The notes: a model not told the origin generated them from the sequence alone. 64,000 nucleotides of DNA from Streptomyces alboflavus (GCF_000716675.1 NZ_JNXT01000003.1:310001-374000), one strand, 5' to 3'. Counted from the first letter of the stretch, positions 13,346 to 21,972 are shown. Program-made: numbers and translations.

Positions 13346-13392
13346 ACACTACATCTAGAGCGCGGCGGGCGCCTGTAGCCCAGATGTTGTGT
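13346..13392 (-). promoter_or_regulatory. pair of NrdR-box-like sites at the nrdI promoter
   Basis: Two 16-bp sites, ACACTACATCTAGAGC at 13346-13361 and ACACAACATCTGGGCT (minus strand) at 13377-13392. Their starts are 31 bp apart, three helical turns, which is the usual spacing of paired NrdR boxes. They match the NrdR consensus at about 12 and 11 of 16 positions. They lie just upstream of the riboswitch, where the promoter must be. NrdR represses reductase operons in response to dATP/ATP. Confidence 0.65.
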
Positions 13393-13402
13393 CGCGAGCG
13401 AA

Positions 13403-13420
13403 ACTTAGGTATACCTAAGT
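13403..13420. promoter_or_regulatory. 18-bp perfect palindrome, DtxR/MntR-like
   Basis: ACTTAGGTATACCTAAGT is a perfect palindrome upstream of the NrdR-like boxes. It overlaps the stop codon of the upstream small gene. The TTAGG...CCTAA arms resemble DtxR-family metal-repressor sites, but the spacer is shorter than in the 19-bp iron box. It could give Mn or Fe control of nrdIEF. The binding protein is inferred, not shown. Confidence 0.5.
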
Positions 13421-13759
13421 CCGCGGTCGTTCGGGGGAGCGACCGCCGCGTCCGGTGCGCCCTGCTCCGGTGATGGCGCGCATCTGGTGCGCGCGTCGCC
13501 GTATCTCGGTGACCAGTTCCGGACGGGTGTCCGCGGGGCCCGAACTCGGCGTCCGGGGCGGGGTGTCGTCGTCGAGCGCCTCGACCAGGGTGTCCAGGAA
13601 CTCGGTCATGTCGACGAGTGTGTCGCGCAGCATCCGCAGCCTCGCGGTCTGGCTTCCGAGCTGTCTGCGGGTGGCGAGCAGGCTCTCGAACTCCTTCACG
13701 GCCACAGCCATCATGGGCTTGCCGTCCACGATGATCTCCTGCGGTCTGTTGTTCCGCAC
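13415..13759 (-). CDS. hypothetical protein with its own cobalamin riboswitch
   Basis: A 114-aa protein I do not recognise. It starts GTG with AAGGGGG 9 nt upstream. Residues 6-50 (EIIVDGKPMMAVAVKEFESL and the helix after it) faintly resemble the strand-helix start of Phd/YefM-type antitoxins, and residues 20-65 should be helical and may form a coiled coil. The tail is Pro/Arg rich and disordered. It has no signal peptide or membrane helix. It lies between two nearly identical riboswitches and upstream of the nrd promoter, so its expression should rise when cobalamin is low. Regulator or partner of the nrd system is a guess. Confidence 0.7.
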   Translation of the reverse strand: MRNNRPQEIIVDGKPMMAVAVKEFESLLATRRQLGSQTARLRMLRDTLVDMTEFLDTLVEALDDDTPPRTPSSGPADTRPELVTEIRRRAHQMRAITGAGRTGRGGRSPERPRT

Positions 13760-13922
13760 CGATGGCCCCCTTCGCGCCTTGGTCAGAGCGGTGCCCTGAG
13801 GTACCGGCGACAGGGTGGGAGCGCGAAGGCATGACGGACGGGACGGAATCGACCCCGCGAGGCATGGCGCGATCGTCCGTCCGATCTGTACGCCGACCCG
13901 CCCTCGAGGTCACCGGGATGTC

Positions 13923-13944
13923 CGTGCGCGGAGTGGTCCGCACG
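13923..13944 (-). terminator. hairpin 3' of the second riboswitch
   Basis: CGTGCGCGGA pairs with TCCGCACG across a 4-nt loop (one small bulge). It lies directly after the B12 box of the riboswitch that precedes the 114-aa gene. It is a candidate attenuator by position; no U-tract. Confidence 0.45.
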
Positions 13945-13950
13945 CGGGCA

Positions 13951-14157
13951 GTTGGCAGGTCTTCGGACTCGCGGGCCCGTCCTCCCCGAGGGGGGACACC
14001 TACTGGCCGTCGCTTCCCGGGCCCTGTTCGTCGGGCCCAGTGCGTGTGACGGCGGTCGTTCCCGCTCACCGCTGCGGGGCAGTCCCGGACTCCCACCGGG
14101 TTCCCTCTTGCGACGGCCCCGCCTGGCGGGCGGGTCGAACCAGCTGCTGCGGCCAGC
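13951..14157 (-). promoter_or_regulatory. cobalamin riboswitch (leader of the 114-aa gene)
   Basis: It carries the same minus-strand landmarks as the nrd aptamer: GGGAACCCGGTGGGAGTCC, GCCCCGCAGCGGTGAGC and the B12 box AGTCCGAAGACCTGCCAA. The core of 158 bp differs from the nrd riboswitch at only 4 positions. The next gene on this strand is the 114-aa protein, about 190 bp further on. Confidence 0.92.
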
Positions 14158-14229
14158 CTACGGGCTGTCGATCCGCGCGGAACAGCGCCGTGGGAATCCG
14201 TAAGGGCACCCCGCCCGGCACGGCCGGGT

Positions 14230-14400
14230 GGGGGTCACTAGGGGGTGACGGGAATGGGAGCAACTGCTACACATGGGGACGTCAAACCTGCGGCACGGGG
14301 AAGCCGGTGAGAATCCGGCACGGTCCCGCCACTGTGACCGGACGAGCCCCCGCTCCCGGAAGTCAGATCGCCGTCCGCGGGTACCACGACGAGGCCCACG
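14230..14400 (+). promoter_or_regulatory. cobalamin riboswitch (plus strand, citramalate/E1 leader)
   Basis: The plus strand has GGGGAAGCCGGTGAGAATCC, then CACGGTCCCGCCACTGTGAC and CCCGGAAGTCAGATCGCCG, the classic cobalamin aptamer order with a somewhat degenerate B12 box. Its subtype differs from the three minus-strand copies. It is divergent from the 114-aa gene's riboswitch, with promoters for both expected between about 14160 and 14260. The first gene downstream is the citramalate synthase-like gene, 570 bp away. Ends are approximate. Confidence 0.85.
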
Positions 14401-14972
14401 AGGATGGAGCCGAAACGTCGGGGAGTCCCCTGCATGCCTTGCCGCGTCTTCTCCAGCACAAGCGGAGCCGCAGCCGCCCGTTCTCCGCACAGGGACGGGG
14501 CGGACCTGCCCTGATGTGAACGGCGCGCGGCGGCCCGGGCCTTCGAGGCCCCGCGCCGCGGCCCGCCTGACTCTCCAGTCGTACGCACATCCTTGAAGCA
14601 AGCATGTCCATCGCCGTGGACCACCTCAGGTGGCCCGGCGAAGCAGGCACAGCGTTGTGCCGCTGTTTCCGCGTGGCCGGCTCCGGGCGACTTCGTACCC
14701 GAAGACCGGACGGCCGACGCCGAGGCTCGCCCCCGCCCCAACAGGGTGGGCGGCAAGACGGCACGGAAACGGTCCCTCGGGCCAGGTGCCCCCGTGCTCA
14801 CCCGCGCCCCCTGCGCCGACCCCGCGTGTCACCCCCTCCCGCGGCGGCGTCCACCTGCCCTCCCGGCCCGCCCCGACGCCGCGGCCCGGGTGCGAAGAGC
14901 GCCCACGCGCGGCCGACGGCGCCCGCCGGACCAGGTAACCCCTCAACGACAACCGCTCAGGAAGGACGCCCG
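14401..14972 (+). other. long leader between riboswitch and citramalate synthase gene
   Basis: No convincing gene lies here. Frames open in this stretch are Pro/Arg-rich and look like non-coding GC-rich DNA, including a 123-codon in-frame extension of the next gene. A strong GC hairpin with a TTCG-type loop spans about 14526-14570 and could stop transcripts that leave the riboswitch. A ribosome site AGGAAGGA precedes the GTG at 14973. Confidence 0.5.
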
Positions 14973-16706
14973 GTGACTCACCTGCGCACCACACCGGCCG
15001 AAACCCCGCTCGGCGACAGCTTCCACCTCTACGACACCACCTTGCGCGACGGCGCCCAGGGCGAGGGAATCTCCTACTCCGTCCACGACAAACTCGCCAC
15101 GGCCCGCTTACTGGACTCGCTCGGCGTCGGCTTCATCGAAGGCGGCTGGCCCGGCGCCCTGCCCAAGGACACCGCCTTCTTCGCGCGTGCCGCCACCGAA
15201 CTCGACCTGAGGCACGCGGCGCTGGTCGCCTTCGGCAGCACGCGCAAGGCGGGCCGCAGAGCGGACCAGGACCCGCAGGTCCGCGCGTTGCTGGAGTCGC
15301 ACGCCCCGGTGATCACCCTGGTCGCCAAGACCGACAGACGACACATCGAGCGCGCGCTGCGCACGGACGTGGCGGAGAACTGCGCGATGGTCCGGGACAC
15401 CGTCCGCTTCCTCAGGGCCGAGGGGCGCAGGGTGTTCTTCGACGGCGAGCACTTCTTCGACGGGTACGCCGACGACCCCGACACCGCGCTGCGCGTCCTG
15501 GACGCGGCCATGGCGGCGGGCGCCGACGTCGCCGTGCTCTGCGACACCAACGGAGGCCAGCTCCCCGGCCGTCTCGCCGACACCGTCGCCCAGGTCATCG
15601 AGCGCACCGGATTCCGGATCGGCATCCACTGCCAGGACGACACCGGATGCGCCGTGGCCAACACGATCGCGGCCGTCGAGGCCGGCGCCACCCACGTCCA
15701 GTGCACCGGCAACGGCTACGGCGAACGCACGGGCAACGCGGACCTGTTCGCGGTCATCGGGAACCTCGCCACCAAGCTGGACCTGCCCGTGCTGCCGCCT
15801 GAGCGACTGCCCGAACTCACCAGGACGGCCCACGCCGTGGCCGCGACCGCCCACGTCAGCCCCGACCGCCACCAGCCCTATGTGGGCGCCGCCGCCTTCG
15901 CGCACAAGGCGGGTCTGCACGCCAGCGCGATGAAGGTCGACCCCGGGCTCTATCAGCACATCGACCCGGACGTCGTCGGCAACGCGTCCCGCATCCTGGT
16001 GACGGAGATGGCCGGGCGCGCCAGCCTGGAGCTGAAGTGTCTTCAACTCGGCCTCGCCATCCAGGACACCGAGGCCGTCACCCGCGCCGTCACCCGCGTC
16101 AAGCGACTGGAGGCCGACGGCTGGTCCTTCGAGGCCGCCGACGCGTCGCTCGAACTGCTCCTGCACGAGGAACTGGCCGACACGGCCGCGGGCGCGAACG
16201 GAACGCGACGGCACCCCCAGGCCTTCACGCCCCTGACCTACCAGGTCGTCGAGCGCCGCGCCACGGACGACCGCGTCACCTTCGAGGCGAGCGTGCGGCT
16301 GCGGGTGGAACAGTCTCCGGGCGCCTCCGGCGCCACGCCGAGCCCGGACGGCGGCCGTCCTTCCGAGGGCGGCACCAGGGAAGCCGGTGCGACGTCCGAG
16401 GGCGAAGGGCCGGTCGGCGCCCTGGACTCGGCCCTGCGCCGCGCACTCGCCCCGTGTCTGCCGTGGGTCGCGGAGACCGTCCTCGTCGGCCACAGCGTGC
16501 GCGTCCTCGACAGCGCTTCCGGCGGCCCCGCGGTGACCCGCGTGCTCGTCGTCACCCGGGACGCGGAACGTGAGTGGACCACCGTCGGCGTCCACACCAG
16601 CGCGGCCGCGGCCGCCCTGCTCGCGCTCCGCGACGGCCTCACCTACAAGGCCGTGAGCGACGCACGCTCCCGCGCGAAGACCAAGGCGACGGTCCCCGGC
16701 CCTTGA
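14973..16706 (+). CDS. cimA: citramalate synthase (CimA/LeuA2-type, isopropylmalate synthase family)
   Basis: A 577-aa enzyme with the DRE-TIM metallolyase start HLYDTTLRDGAQGEG (about 23-37), the substrate and metal segments FFDGEHFFDGY, LCDTNGG and GIHCQDDTGCA, and HKAGLHASAM. The C-terminal LeuA-type dimer/regulatory domain is interrupted by a Ser/Gly/Glu-rich insert near 445-485. CimA-type enzymes join pyruvate and acetyl-CoA to citramalate, a route to 2-oxobutyrate. Homocitrate or isopropylmalate synthase is less likely from the overall pattern. It starts at GTG with AGGAAGGA. It is first in a riboswitch-led pair with the E1 gene. Confidence 0.82.
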   Translation: MTHLRTTPAETPLGDSFHLYDTTLRDGAQGEGISYSVHDKLATARLLDSLGVGFIEGGWPGALPKDTAFFARAATELDLRHAALVAFGSTRKAGRRADQDPQVRALLESHAPVITLVAKTDRRHIERALRTDVAENCAMVRDTVRFLRAEGRRVFFDGEHFFDGYADDPDTALRVLDAAMAAGADVAVLCDTNGGQLPGRLADTVAQVIERTGFRIGIHCQDDTGCAVANTIAAVEAGATHVQCTGNGYGERTGNADLFAVIGNLATKLDLPVLPPERLPELTRTAHAVAATAHVSPDRHQPYVGAAAFAHKAGLHASAMKVDPGLYQHIDPDVVGNASRILVTEMAGRASLELKCLQLGLAIQDTEAVTRAVTRVKRLEADGWSFEAADASLELLLHEELADTAAGANGTRRHPQAFTPLTYQVVERRATDDRVTFEASVRLRVEQSPGASGATPSPDGGRPSEGGTREAGATSEGEGPVGALDSALRRALAPCLPWVAETVLVGHSVRVLDSASGGPAVTRVLVVTRDAEREWTTVGVHTSAAAAALLALRDGLTYKAVSDARSRAKTKATVPGP

Positions 16707-16833
16707 GGCACGTCACAGCCCTAGAGGGACGTCACGAGGCACACCGCGTACCGGCCCGGCCCGCCCGGACGAATCGCTCGAAGGATCCCAGGAACACAGG
16801 AACATGCAGGCATCACGCGGAAGAGGTTCGACG

Positions 16834-19161
16834 ATGAATGACTCCACGACCGGCGCGCCACCGGCCGGCGCGGAACTGGAGGTTCTGGCCGAGGTCGAGG
16901 ACCGGGTGCTGTGGCTCTCCTCGGCGATCGTCCACCACGCCAACCGGGTGCGCCCGAATCCGTCCGGCCTCAAGGTCGGCGGGCACCAGGCGTCGTCCGC
17001 GTCGATGGTGTCGATCATGACGCTGTTGTGGTTCCGGCATCTGCGGCCCGAGGACCGGGTCTCGGTGAAGCCGCACGCGTCCCCGGTGCTCCATGCGATC
17101 AACCACCTGCTCGGGGAGCTCGACGCCTCGTATCTGACGCGGCTGCGGGAGTTCGGCGGCCTGCAGAGCTACCCGAGCAGGACCAAGGACCCGGACCCGG
17201 TGGACTACTCGACCGGGTCGGTCGGCATCGGCGCCACCGCCACGATCTGGGGCGCTCTCGCGCGCCGCTACACGGCCTCGGCGGGGGGCGACCCGGGCAC
17301 GGGACGCCAGTACTCGCTGCTCGGTGACGCCGAGCTGGACGAGGGAGCGATCTGGGAGGCGGTCCTCGACCCGGCGGTGGCCGACCTCGGCGAGATCGTC
17401 TGGGTCGTCGACATGAACCGGCAGTCGCTGGACCGGGTCGTGCCCGGCATCGCGGCCGAGAAGCTCCGCGGCATGTTCGCCGCCGCCGGGTGGCAGGTCC
17501 TGACGGTGAAGTACGGCCGGTTGCTGGAGGAGATCTTCGCCCGCCCCGGCGGCGACGAACTCCGCCTGCGCCTCGACGAGATGACCAACCCCGAGTACCA
17601 GCGGCTGCTGCGCTGCGACGGCCCCGACCTCCGCCGGCGACTGCCCGGCACCGGACCGGCCGCACCCCGCATCGCCGAACTGATCGCCGATGTCGACGAC
17701 GACACCCTCGTCGAGGCGGTGGCCCACCTAGGCGGCCACGACCTGCACGCCCTCGACGCCGCCTTCACCGCGATCGACGACACCCGGCCGACCGTCGTCC
17801 TCGCGTACACCGTCAAGGGCCACCGCCTGGCGACGAAGGGGCACCCGCAGAACCACTCGGCGCTCCTGACCACGCAGGAGATGCGGGACCTCGCCGCCCG
17901 CGTCGGCGCGGACCCGGACGACCCGTGGCGTGCCCTCCCCGCCACCGGAGAGGCGCACCGCCTGTGCGAGAAGAGGGGCGAACTGCTGCGCCGCCCGGCC
18001 GTCGAGCGGTCCGTGCCGCCCGAACTGCCCACGGACTTCGGCCGCACCCCCAAGGGAGCGGGCACCACACAGGCGGCCCTGGGCCGTGTCCTGCTCGACC
18101 TGACCCGGCAGGCCCCCGGAGCCGCCCGCAGGATCGTGACCGTCAGCCCGGACGTCAGCTCCACGACCAACCTCGGGGGCTGGGTGAACAAGGTGGGCGT
18201 CTGGTCCCCGCAGGAACGCCGGGACTGGTTCGCCGACGACGCGGAGACCATCCTGCACTGGCGCGAGAAGCCCACCGGACAGCACATCGAACTGGGCATC
18301 GCCGAGACCAACCTGGTGGGCCTGCTGTCCGAACTCGGCGCGACCTGGAGCCGCTGGGGCGAACCCCTGCTGCCGATCGGAGTGCTGTACGACCCGTTCA
18401 TCGAACGGGCGCTGGAACCATGGTCCTACGGAATCTACGCGGGCGGACAGTCCCTCCTCGTCGGCACCCCGTCCGGCGTCTCCCTCGCCGCCGAGGGCGG
18501 AGCCCACCAGTCCCTCAAGACCCCGTCGATCGGCCTGCAACAGCCGGGGTGCGTGACGTACGAACCGGCCTTCGCGCTCGACACCGAATGGGCCCTGCTG
18601 GCCTGCCTCTCCCGGCTGGGCCGCGCCGACGGAAGCTCCTCCTACCTGCGCCTCTCCACCCGTCCCGTGGACCAGTCGCTGGCCGCCGTCCCGGCCGATC
18701 CGGCCGCTCGGGAGCGGCGCCGCCGCCACGTCGTGGCCGGGGCCTACCCGCTGCGGCGGCGCACCGGCGCGCAGGTGACCATCGTGGCGATGGGGGCGGT
18801 GGTCACGGAGGCCCTGGCCGCGGCCGACCGGCTGGAGCAGGAGCAGGTGGCCGCCGACGTCGTCTGCGTGACCAGCCCCGATCTGCTGTACCGAGCCCTG
18901 CGTGCCCGGCAGGGCCACGACGAGCAGGCCGACAGCTGGATCCTGGACCAGGTGTTCCCCGCGGACCGCGCCACACCGCTGGTCACGGTTCTCGACGGCC
19001 ATCCGCACACGCTGTCGTTCCTGGCCACGGTCAACAAGGTCGCGACCAGCGCACTCGGGGTCACGGGGTTCGGCCAGTCCGGTTCGCTCGCCGACGTCTA
19101 CCGGCACCACGGGATCGACGCCGACAGCATCGTGGGCGCCGCCCTCGACGTCACCGACTGA
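16834..19161 (+). CDS. thiamine-diphosphate E1 enzyme, AceE/transketolase-like
   Basis: A 775-aa homodimeric-type 2-oxoacid dehydrogenase E1 relative. The N-terminal half has [29 protein letters not shown] and [14 protein letters not shown] with [17 protein letters not shown] (diphosphate-binding region). The middle has [11 protein letters not shown] and AYTVKGH, and the C-terminal half has [15 protein letters not shown] and a transketolase C-terminal domain. It is somewhat shorter than AceE (about 890 aa). It may decarboxylate pyruvate or 2-oxobutyrate. Start chosen at the ATG after GGAAGAGG; an ATG at 16804 is an alternative. It lies 127 bp downstream of the citramalate synthase gene, probably one transcript. 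Confidence 0.8.
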   Translation: MNDSTTGAPPAGAELEVLAEVEDRVLWLSSAIVHHANRVRPNPSGLKVGGHQASSASMVSIMTLLWFRHLRPEDRVSVKPHASPVLHAINHLLGELDASYLTRLREFGGLQSYPSRTKDPDPVDYSTGSVGIGATATIWGALARRYTASAGGDPGTGRQYSLLGDAELDEGAIWEAVLDPAVADLGEIVWVVDMNRQSLDRVVPGIAAEKLRGMFAAAGWQVLTVKYGRLLEEIFARPGGDELRLRLDEMTNPEYQRLLRCDGPDLRRRLPGTGPAAPRIAELIADVDDDTLVEAVAHLGGHDLHALDAAFTAIDDTRPTVVLAYTVKGHRLATKGHPQNHSALLTTQEMRDLAARVGADPDDPWRALPATGEAHRLCEKRGELLRRPAVERSVPPELPTDFGRTPKGAGTTQAALGRVLLDLTRQAPGAARRIVTVSPDVSSTTNLGGWVNKVGVWSPQERRDWFADDAETILHWREKPTGQHIELGIAETNLVGLLSELGATWSRWGEPLLPIGVLYDPFIERALEPWSYGIYAGGQSLLVGTPSGVSLAAEGGAHQSLKTPSIGLQQPGCVTYEPAFALDTEWALLACLSRLGRADGSSSYLRLSTRPVDQSLAAVPADPAARERRRRHVVAGAYPLRRRTGAQVTIVAMGAVVTEALAAADRLEQEQVAADVVCVTSPDLLYRALRARQGHDEQADSWILDQVFPADRATPLVTVLDGHPHTLSFLATVNKVATSALGVTGFGQSGSLADVYRHHGIDADSIVGAALDVTD

Positions 19162-19163
19162 GG

Positions 19164-19201
19164 CCCGGGGCCGGGGCACCCGCGGGTGCCCCGGCCCCGG
19201 G
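19164..19201. terminator. bidirectional terminator, perfect 38-bp palindrome
   Basis: A perfect inverted repeat with 19-bp arms (each arm has CCCGGGGCCGGGGCACCCG or its complement) lies exactly between the convergent E1 and metE genes. It can fold as a strong hairpin in both transcripts. Confidence 0.85.
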
Positions 19202-19212
19202 AGGGACGGCGG

Positions 19213-21531
19213 TCAGGACGCGGACAGCTCCCCGCGGACCGTGCGGGCCGCCGCGACCAGGTTCTCCAGCGAGGCGCGGGTCTCGGGCCAGCCGCGGGTC
19301 TTCAGGCCGCAGTCCGGGTTGACCCACAGGCGCTCGGCGGGGATGGCCTCAAGTCCCTTGCGCAGCAGGGCCGCGGCCTCGTCCGTGCCCGGCACGCGCG
19401 GGGAGTGGATGTCGTAGACGCCGGGGCCCGCCTCGCGCGGGTACCCGTGCTCGGCCAGTTCCCGGGCCACCTGCATGTGCGAGCGGGCGGCCTCCAGGCT
19501 GATGACGTCCGCGTCGAGGTCGTCGATGGCCTGGACGATGTCGCCGAACTCGGCGTAGCACATGTGCGTGTGGATCTGGGTGTCGGGCCGCACCCCGCTG
19601 GTGGTGAGGCGGAAGGACTCGGTGGCCCAGTCCAGATAGGCCGGGCGGTCGGCGGACCGCAGCGGCAGCGTCTCGCGCAGCGCGGGCTCGTCGACCTGGA
19701 TGACCGAAGTCCCGGCGGCCTCCAGGTCGTTCACCTCGTCGCGCAGGGCGAGGGCCACCTGGCGTGCGGTGTCGCCGAGCGGCTGGTCGTCGCGGACGAA
19801 GGACCAGGCGAGCATGGTCACGGGGCCGGTGAGCATGCCCTTGACCGGGCGCTCCGTCAGGGAGTTGGCGTACGACGTCCAGCGCACCGTCATCGGCTCG
19901 GGCCGCGAGATGTCGCCGGCCAGGACCGGCGGGCGGACGTAGCGGGTGCCGTACGACTGGACCCAGCCGTGCTGTGTGGCCAGGTAGCCGGTGAGCTGCT
20001 CGGCGAAGTACTGCACCATGTCGTTGCGCTCGGGCTCGCCGTGCACCAGGACGTCGATGCCGGTCTTCTCCTGGAAGGAGATGACCTCGCGGATCTCGTT
20101 CTCGATGCGCTGCTCGTACCCGGCGGTGTCGATGCGCCCCGCGCGCAGGTCGGCGCGGGCCGCGCGCAACTCCGTGGTCTGCGGGAACGAGCCGATGGTG
20201 GTCGTGGGAAGCAGCGGCAGGCCGAGGTGGGCGCGCTGGGCGGTGGCCCGCTCGGTGTACGGCTGCGAGCGGCGGCCGTCGGCGTCGGTGACGGCCGCCG
20301 CCCTGGTCCGGACAGCCGGGTCGTGGGTGATCGCGGAACCGGCGCGGGATGCCAGGTCGGCCCGGTTGGCGGCGAGTTCGGCGGCGATGGTGTCCGTGCC
20401 CTGCGCGAGGCCCTTGGCCAGGGTGACGATCTCGCCGGTCTTCTGCTGGGCGAACGCGAGCCAGCGCAGGATCTGCGGGTCGATGTCCCGCTCGGCGGCG
20501 GCGTCGATCGGGACGTGCAGGAGGGAGCAGGAGGCGGCGACGTCGACCTGGTCGGCGAGGCCGAGGAGCGTCCCCAGGGTGGCCAGGGACTTCTCGAGGT
20601 CGTTGATCCAGATGTTGCGGCCGTTGACGACACCGGCGACGAGACGCTTGCCGGGAAGGCCGCCCACCGCGGCGAGGGCGTCGAGGTTGGCGGCGGCCGC
20701 GTCCGTGAAGTCGAGGGCGAGTCCGTCGATCGGGGCCTTCGCCAGGACCGGCAGGGCGTCGCCGAGCCGGTCGAAGTAGGAGGCGACGAGCAGCTTCGGC
20801 CGGTCGGTGAGGGCGCCGAGGTCGCGGTAGGCGCGCTCGGCGGCGTTGAGGTCGGCCGGGGTGCGGTCCTGGACCAGGGCGGGCTCGTCGAGCTGCACCC
20901 ATTCGGCGCCGGCCGCGCGCAGGTCGGCGAGGACGGACGCGTACACGGGAAGCAGCCGGTCCAGGAGGGTGAGCGGCTCGAAGTCCGCGGCCACGCCGGG
21001 CGCGGGTTTGGCGAGCAGCAGGTACGTGACGGGGCCGACCAGGACCGGGCGGGCGGCGAGGCCGAGGGCGAGGGCCTCCTTGAGCTCGGCGACCTGCTTG
21101 GTGGAGTCGGCGCTGAAGACGGTGTCGGGGCCGAGCTCCGGCACGAGGTAGTGGTAGTTGGTGTCGAACCACTTGGTCATCTCGAGCGGTGCGACGTCCT
21201 GGGTGCCGCGGGCCATGGCGAAGTAGCCGTCGAGGGCGTCGGCGTCGACGGCGGAGCGGTGCCGCCGGGGGACGGCGCCGACCATGACACTGGTGTCCAG
21301 GACGTGGTCGTAGTACGAGAAATCGCCGGTCGGCACCTCGTGGACACCGGCCGCCGCGAGGCGCTGCCAGGTGGAGCGGCGCAGCTCCGTCGCGGTCTCC
21401 TTCAGGGCTTCCGCGGTGACGCGGCCCTTCCAGTACCCCTCGATCGCCTTCTTGAGTTCACGGCCTGCGCCCTGACGGGGGTAGCCGTACACGGTGGCCC
21501 GTGCTGCCGCGGCTGCGGGCTTCGCTGTCAC
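19213..21531 (-). CDS. metE: cobalamin-independent methionine synthase MetE
   Basis: A 772-aa enzyme that transfers a methyl group from 5-methyl-tetrahydropteroyl-triglutamate to homocysteine. It has the two barrel halves, with [10 protein letters not shown] starting the catalytic half, the zinc ligands in [11 protein letters not shown] and [11 protein letters not shown], and [16 protein letters not shown]. The start is GTG with AAGGAG 6 nt upstream; the open frame upstream is leader. It is preceded by a cobalamin riboswitch, so the gene should be on only when B12 is too scarce for MetH. Converges on the E1 gene. Confidence 0.96.
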   Translation of the reverse strand: MTAKPAAAAARATVYGYPRQGAGRELKKAIEGYWKGRVTAEALKETATELRRSTWQRLAAAGVHEVPTGDFSYYDHVLDTSVMVGAVPRRHRSAVDADALDGYFAMARGTQDVAPLEMTKWFDTNYHYLVPELGPDTVFSADSTKQVAELKEALALGLAARPVLVGPVTYLLLAKPAPGVAADFEPLTLLDRLLPVYASVLADLRAAGAEWVQLDEPALVQDRTPADLNAAERAYRDLGALTDRPKLLVASYFDRLGDALPVLAKAPIDGLALDFTDAAAANLDALAAVGGLPGKRLVAGVVNGRNIWINDLEKSLATLGTLLGLADQVDVAASCSLLHVPIDAAAERDIDPQILRWLAFAQQKTGEIVTLAKGLAQGTDTIAAELAANRADLASRAGSAITHDPAVRTRAAAVTDADGRRSQPYTERATAQRAHLGLPLLPTTTIGSFPQTTELRAARADLRAGRIDTAGYEQRIENEIREVISFQEKTGIDVLVHGEPERNDMVQYFAEQLTGYLATQHGWVQSYGTRYVRPPVLAGDISRPEPMTVRWTSYANSLTERPVKGMLTGPVTMLAWSFVRDDQPLGDTARQVALALRDEVNDLEAAGTSVIQVDEPALRETLPLRSADRPAYLDWATESFRLTTSGVRPDTQIHTHMCYAEFGDIVQAIDDLDADVISLEAARSHMQVARELAEHGYPREAGPGVYDIHSPRVPGTDEAAALLRKGLEAIPAERLWVNPDCGLKTRGWPETRASLENLVAAARTVRGELSAS

Positions 21532-21708
21532 GGAAATCTCCTTCGCGAGATGACTCCTGAGAATCCCGGGACGGGACACGGACGCGAAGGGATGACGAAC
21601 AGGACGGGCCGCACACACGCCACTGGCACGGTGCTCCGCCTGTATGCACGCCGACCCGCCCACGAGGTCACCGGGATATCCGCACGCGATCGGTCACGTA
21701 CGGGCAAC

Positions 21709-21905
21709 GGGCAGGTCTTCGGACTCGCGGGCACGTCCGCCGAGGCGGACACCTACTGACCGTCGCTTCCCGGATCCGCGGCCGGATCCAGTGCTCATGA
21801 CGGTGGTCGTTCCCACTCACCGCTGCGGGGCAGTCCCGGATTCCCACCGGGTTCCCTCTTACGACGCGCCTGCCTGGCGGACAGGGCGAACCAGCTGCAC
21901 GCGTC
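21709..21905 (-). promoter_or_regulatory. cobalamin riboswitch (metE leader)
   Basis: Minus-strand landmarks are GGGAACCCGGTGGGAATCC, GCCCCGCAGCGGTGAGT and the B12 box GAGTCCGAAGACCTGCCCG. It differs from the two nrd-side copies in the variable arms. The stretch between aptamer and metE (about 21575-21708) shares blocks with the corresponding stretch of the 114-aa gene's leader. Confidence 0.93.
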
Positions 21906-21941
21906 AGATTAGAGGGTGGACGCGCTCCTGGGCAGCGGTGT

Positions 21942-21959
21942 TCACATTCCGGAACGTGA
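21942..21959. promoter_or_regulatory. near-perfect palindrome upstream of metE riboswitch
   Basis: TCACATTCCGGAACGTGA has one mismatched pair in 18 bp and sits about 40 bp upstream of the aptamer, where the metE promoter should be. It may be an operator for a second regulator of metE; the protein is unknown. Confidence 0.4.
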
Positions 21960-21972
21960 GATGAGACACGGG

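Noticed and set aside
13403..13420. Canonical 19-bp iron box (DmdR1) at the nrd promoter
   Set aside because: The arms TTAGG/CCTAA are right but the spacer is shorter than the iron box, so I call it only DtxR/MntR-like.
14604..14972. 123-codon in-frame extension of the citramalate synthase gene to an ATG at 14604
   Set aside because: The extra sequence is Pro/Arg-rich, has no family match and lies in the riboswitch leader; a good ribosome site precedes GTG 14973.
19186..21759. 857-codon plus-strand frame opposite metE
   Set aside because: Antisense shadow of metE: repetitive Gly/Val/Arg composition, no domain.
13145..21905. CRISPR-like repeated elements
   Set aside because: The repeated blocks are long cobalamin aptamers, not short repeats with unique spacers.
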